From: Tateyamaria sp.
Lineage (GTDB): Bacteria; Pseudomonadota; Alphaproteobacteria; Rhodobacterales; Rhodobacteraceae
Assembly: GCA_018668195.1 (NCBI GenBank)
Contig: JABITU010000264.1
Location: 1 to 9,377 of the forward strand
Direction of reading: 5' to 3'
Length of the DNA stretch: 9,377 nt
How positions within the stretch are numbered: the stretch's first letter is position 1; each line of letters opens with the position of its first letter. The translations under genes were made by a program, and so were the position numbers. The notes under the pieces are model-generated. The model was not told where the DNA came from and made no database searches. It was given only the letters and a program-made list of their open reading frames with translations. Of the stretch, positions 7,501-9,377 are shown piece by piece.

Positions 7501-7658
7501 ATAGTGTCGCCCCTTGCACCGATTGCGTCGTTGATGATCCGCTTGGGCAACTCTAACGTCACAAAAAGAAACGGAAATGTTACAACGGTCAACCCCAGCA
7601 AAAACAGCTGATCACGTTTTGAATACTTCCAGATGAAGGCGAAAAGACTGGCGTCCAT
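4563..7658 (-). CDS. ABC-transporter-like membrane protein with degenerate ATPase domain and C-terminal cyclic-nucleotide-binding-type domain
   Basis: A 1031-residue protein in three parts. Residues 1-325 are an ABC exporter-type membrane domain: hydrophobic segments near 19-36, 65-85, 150-188, 255-275 and 283-297, and the cytoplasmic-loop-like FRSTSQGELVSMVTSEAEP at 118-136. Residues 345-855 resemble an ATPase domain (IDGVTVRNDENTPILERIDL, then a Walker-B-like VLVLD and EDGRI), but the motifs are lost: Walker A reads KVKSQVERT with Arg388 in place of Lys, the Q-loop Gln is Ser430, LSGGQ reads LPTIF (776-780), the catalytic Glu is Arg801, and the H-loop His is Glu831. An insertion of about 270 residues splits the domain. 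Residues 873-1006 form a Crp-type ligand domain. Start at 7658 is supported by AGGAAT six bases upstream. It heads the leftward block and is coupled to the CPBP gene. Transport substrate and ligand are unknown; ATP-driven transport by this chain alone looks unlikely. Confidence 0.85.
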   Translation of the reverse strand: MDASLFAFIWKYSKRDQLFLLGLTVVTFPFLFVTLELPKRIINDAIGARGDTITVFDIELGQVQFLMALCFGYLASVLVHGLLKMRLNTMKGIAAERLLRRFRYQLISRMLRFPRNYFRSTSQGELVSMVTSEAEPMGGLMGDMVAQPVFQAGQMLIIVVFLFMQSVWFGLAAIALIPLQAWLIPLLQRRINLLNKERIKEVRAFSSEIGESAAGITDLRTNGGLRYRLAQFTYRLGRIFELRFKIYQQKFFMKFLNNFITQLTPFFFYSVGGYLAIRGDITVGALVAALAAYKDLSSPWKELLTYYNQTQDMALRWEIVTERFAPRNMIDEKLFDGEPKDIPHLRGDIVIDGVTVRNDENTPILERIDLTIPQGARVAIKVKSQVERTALAELLAREVMPKQGTVTIAGHNLSTLHQSIVAARIGYAHSRPYLFDGTLGSNLMMPLMTAPKAKSGMPGKPNKFEDEARRSGNSIDPIGSDWLDPSLAELGSAEEVRKWWFELVQAIGSDEFMFRRMLDSRMEAAKHPELAQAIVDLRPQVEKRLRETKLDDVVYRFDPDEFNPAIPLGGNLLFAAPSREISQQGLASDKRFMNLLFEHGLAEQGIAISQLLIETLHQTFGMDGTKHPLFTSLNIEAELYEQLVEISARRREKGDVALTNDEFTLLLTVPFAFTAEQIGPAFPESFKKEIVQIRKTSAAALRKQVGRLFVPIEPDKYLPRLTLLENALYGRVSALAGARADMIEDVVAELLSKKGMRRLVAETNFDLPTGLGGARLPTIFHERLAFSRAGIKRPDVLVLDRALASHNAQQRQRTRDELRKLLPEATLVFLEENFENPDAYDLYVEIEDGRIDGMQRHDDTEEGDDLSRKLRAITRTEMFSGLESRNQRLLAFAAQWYKAEAGQRIFSVDEKADAAYLCVSGTALLSYQGSDGETQPVSNVEPGRLIGDLAIILNEPRQLNLTATSEVTFLRLGAKEFRAVLENDASVLMNMLQTVAGHLTGVVNFVRYSNMQVSQDGIPMDEARLTSESES
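4641..5042 (-). other. Cyclic-nucleotide-binding-type (Crp-like) domain of the ABC-like protein
   Basis: Residues 873-1006 begin ITRTEMFSGLESRNQRLLAF and run through AGQRIFSVDEKADAAYLCVS and GRLIGDLAIILNEPRQLNLT to a C-terminal helix with VLMNMLQTVAGHL. This order matches the beta-roll of Crp/Fnr and channel sensory domains. The phosphate-cassette region keeps GDLA (the usual Glu is Asp948) and the arginine after proline (Arg957), but the small residue that usually follows is Gln958. Binding of a cyclic nucleotide is therefore possible but not assured; the domain could bind another ligand or none. No DNA-binding helix-turn-helix follows. Confidence 0.8.
5463..6386 (-). repeat. Three related Q-loop-like segments inside the ABC-like protein
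   Basis: Three protein stretches have the same pattern of short beta strand, aromatic/proline turn and a (E/G/S)N-L/A-L-like helix start. They are residues 425-447 (IGYAHSRPYLF...GSNLMMPL, bases 6318-6386), 553-577 (VVYRFDPDEFNPAI...NLLFAAP, 5928-6002) and 708-732 (LFVPIEPDKYLPRL...NALYGRV, 5463-5537). This pattern matches the Q-loop region of an ABC ATPase, which normally occurs once. The second and third copies are the most alike. It suggests that the insertion grew from duplicated or fused partial ATPase domains. The likeness is by eye and at the protein level only. Confidence 0.45.
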
Positions 7659-7833
7659 GATTATTCCTGATCGATAGGGCCATGCGTCAGGGCTGAAATC
7701 TCAACCCGGCTCGTAAAGTTTGGTCAACGTAGTGATCGCTCCGCAGCATTACAACCGCAGGCAGGCAGCTGGGCGCTTGCAGGTCTGTGGGTCAATGGGT
7801 ATTCCAATTCCCAACGCTTTCAGGGAGGCAGCA
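7659..7833. promoter_or_regulatory. Divergent control region between the ABC-like gene and ilvD
   Basis: This 175-base spacer must hold the start signals of both divergent genes. Rightward, TTGCAG (7777-7782) and TATTCC (7800-7805) are 17 bases apart, a weak match of three of six bases each. Leftward, a TTGACC (complement of 7722-7727) is a good -35 but lacks a clear -10 at the right distance. No leader peptide rich in Ile, Val or Leu codons and no terminator/antiterminator pair was found, so classical ilv attenuation is not supported. Confidence 0.3.
7823..7828 (+). promoter_or_regulatory. ilvD: Strong ribosome binding site fixing the ilvD start
   Basis: GGGAGG lies 5 bases before ATG at 7834. 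An in-frame ATG also exists at 7795 (adding 13 residues, [13 protein letters not shown]) but has no comparable site, so 7834 is taken as the start. Confidence 0.8.
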
Positions 7834-9377
7834 ATGCTAAAAGGCAAGTTCGACAAATCAAAATTGCCCAGCCGTCATGTAACCGAAGGGCCAGCGCGCG
7901 CGCCGCATCGGTCCTATTATTACGCGATGGGCATGACCGAAGAAGAGATTCACCAACCTTTGGTCGGTGTCGCCACCTGCTGGAACGAAGCCGCACCTTG
8001 TAACATCGCCCTGAACCGTCAGGCGCAATCGGTCAAGGTCGGGGTCAAGGCGGCCTCTGGTACTCCGCGCGAATTTACGACCATTACCGTCACCGACGGC
8101 ATCGCCATGGGTCACGAGGGCATGAGATCATCATTGGCCAGCCGTGAAGCCATCGCCGACACTGTCGAACTGACGATGCGTGGTCATTGCTATGATGCGA
8201 TCGTTGGACTTGCCGGGTGTGACAAATCCCTGCCGGGCATGATGATGGCTATGATCCGGCTGAATGTGCCTTCTGTCTTTCTATATGGTGGGTCGATCTT
8301 GCCGGGCCGCGCGCCCAAGGACGCTCAGGTGCCAGCCGAATACGCCAATCGCGACCTGACAGTTCAGGACATGTTTGAAGCCGTTGGCCACCAGCAAAAC
8401 GGCACCATGACAGAAGCCGAGCTTGAAGTTCTTGAGCGTGTCGCCTGTCCATCGGCTGGGGCATGTGGCGGCCAATTCACGGCCAACACCATGGCCTGCG
8501 TATCCGAGGCCATTGGCCTTGCCTTGCCAAACTCGTCGGGGGCACCCGCCCCATACGAATCGCGTGATGAATACGCCAAGGCCTCTGGCGCTGCTGTGAT
8601 GCACCTAATCGAAAAGAATATCCGTGCCCGTGATATCGTTACACGACAATCGCTTGAAAACGCGGCACGTATTGTCGCCTGTACTGGTGGGTCCACCAAT
8701 GCAGGCTTGCACCTGCCAGCCATGGCGCACGAGGCGGGCATCGATTTCTTCCTCGAAGACGTCTGTGACATCTTCCGAGATACGCCTTACTTTGTGGATC
8801 TCAAACCTGGCGGTCAATACGTGGCTAAAGATCTTTATGACGTCGGCGGAGTGCCTGTCGTGATGAAAGAGCTGCGCAAGGCCGGATTGATCCACGAAGA
8901 CTGCATGACCGCCACCGGATACTCTATCGGCGAAGAGCTGGACAAGATCGATCTGCAGGCCGACGGCAAGGTAATCTATCCGGTCGAAACGCCCCTCACC
9001 AAAACCGGCGGTGTTGTTGGCCTCAAGGGGAATGTGGCCCCCGAAGGCGCAATCGTCAAAGTTGCGGGCATGGAAGCCCAGCACCAGATATTTACAGGTC
9101 CTGCCCGCATATTCGAATGTGAACAAGACGCGTTTGAAGCGGTGCAAAACCGAACCTATGAAGAAGGTGATGTTTTCGTCATCCGCAATGAGGGGCCTTC
9201 TGGTGGGCCCGGCATGCGCGAGATGCTGGCAACGACGGCGGCGCTGTCCGGTCAGGGCATGGGCAAAAAGGTTGCGCTGATCACAGATGGTCGGTTCTCA
9301 GGCGCAACACGTGGTTTTTGCGTCGGCCATGTGGGGCCCGAAGCGGCGCACGGTGGCCCGATTGCTTTGCTAAAAGA
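7834..9377 (+). CDS. ilvD: Dihydroxy-acid dehydratase, 3' end cut by window edge
   Basis: The first 514 codons of an enzyme of the IlvD/Edd family that dehydrates 2,3-dihydroxy-3-methylbutanoate and its isoleucine-pathway homologue to the 2-keto acids, the third common step of valine and isoleucine synthesis and a source for leucine and pantothenate. Three cluster cysteines are in place: Cys56 (NEAAPCN), Cys129 (GCDKSLPG, followed by Lys131) and Cys211 ([16 protein letters not shown]). A cysteine at all three sites is the pattern of the 2Fe-2S, oxygen-tolerant branch (plant and Mycobacterium type) rather than the oxygen-labile 4Fe-4S E. coli type. Other family blocks seen are [10 protein letters not shown] at 88-97, [10 protein letters not shown], and [20 protein letters not shown] near the cut. 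An expected length near 575 residues means about 60 residues lie beyond the window. It is divergent from the ABC-like gene; no link in function is evident. Confidence 0.96.
   Translation, partial: MLKGKFDKSKLPSRHVTEGPARAPHRSYYYAMGMTEEEIHQPLVGVATCWNEAAPCNIALNRQAQSVKVGVKAASGTPREFTTITVTDGIAMGHEGMRSSLASREAIADTVELTMRGHCYDAIVGLAGCDKSLPGMMMAMIRLNVPSVFLYGGSILPGRAPKDAQVPAEYANRDLTVQDMFEAVGHQQNGTMTEAELEVLERVACPSAGACGGQFTANTMACVSEAIGLALPNSSGAPAPYESRDEYAKASGAAVMHLIEKNIRARDIVTRQSLENAARIVACTGGSTNAGLHLPAMAHEAGIDFFLEDVCDIFRDTPYFVDLKPGGQYVAKDLYDVGGVPVVMKELRKAGLIHEDCMTATGYSIGEELDKIDLQADGKVIYPVETPLTKTGGVVGLKGNVAPEGAIVKVAGMEAQHQIFTGPARIFECEQDAFEAVQNRTYEEGDVFVIRNEGPSGGPGMREMLATTAALSGQGMGKKVALITDGRFSGATRGFCVGHVGPEAAHGGPIALLK

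Noticed and set aside
4563..7658. Cyclic-nucleotide-based antiphage system (CBASS-like)
   Set aside because: A membrane protein with a cyclic-nucleotide-type domain is present, but no nucleotide cyclase, CD-NTase or typical accessory gene is in the window.
4563..7658. ABC-like gene as a decaying pseudogene
   Set aside because: The frame is open for 1031 codons with a good ribosome binding site, coherent domain landmarks and a coupled downstream gene; decay would be expected to leave stops or frameshifts.
7682..7833. Leader peptide and attenuator for ilvD
   Set aside because: Short frames in the spacer lack runs of Ile, Val or Leu codons, and no alternative stem pair with a T-run was found.
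8605..9147. Leftward open frame of 180 codons inside ilvD
   Set aside because: It is antisense to strongly conserved IlvD sequence and resembles no family I recognise.

Overview
The window looks like a chromosomal segment of a marine alphaproteobacterium, most likely a Rhodobacteraceae/Roseobacter-type organism. This rests on the flavour of the proteins (AccD starting [10 protein letters not shown], the 2Fe-2S type IlvD starting [19 protein letters not shown], an AFG1/ZapE ATPase), dense packing with ATGA overlaps, and a GC content that looks only slightly above half by eye. It is inference from protein resemblance, not a database result. No RNA gene, insertion sequence, CRISPR array, prophage or integration site was seen.

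Layout. Positions 1-103 hold the first 34 codons of a minus-strand MFS-type transporter that runs off the left edge. A 136-base divergent spacer with a sigma70-like promoter and a perfect 13-bp palindrome separates it from zapE (240-1295, +). zapE converges on folC (ends at 1409, -), and the short gap carries a perfect hairpin. Reading leftwards from 7658 on the minus strand are four genes: a 1031-residue ABC-transporter-like protein with a cyclic-nucleotide-binding-type C-terminal domain, a CPBP-family intramembrane protease, accD and folC. The first pair and the last pair are each joined by an ATGA stop/start overlap. A 57-base gap before accD has its own promoter-like sequence and a second perfect 13-bp palindrome. 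ilvD (7834 to the right edge, +) diverges from the ABC-like gene across a 175-base spacer and is cut by the window end.

How the genes fit together. accD (malonyl-CoA formation), folC (folate polyglutamylation) and ilvD (branched-chain amino acids) are housekeeping biosynthesis genes, and zapE is a division/protein-quality ATPase. The unusual part is 3661-7658. The ABC-like protein keeps a transmembrane half and an ABC-like fold signature, but every nucleotide-handling motif I can align is replaced: Walker A, Q-loop, LSGGQ, the catalytic Glu after Walker B, and the H-loop. It also has an insertion of roughly 270 residues with repeated Q-loop-like segments, and ends in a Crp-type sensory domain. 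Its coupled partner is a CPBP protease whose catalytic motifs all appear intact. A working reading is a membrane module in which an ATPase-dead, ligand-sensing ABC scaffold works with or controls an intramembrane protease. This is inference and is the main point worth following up.
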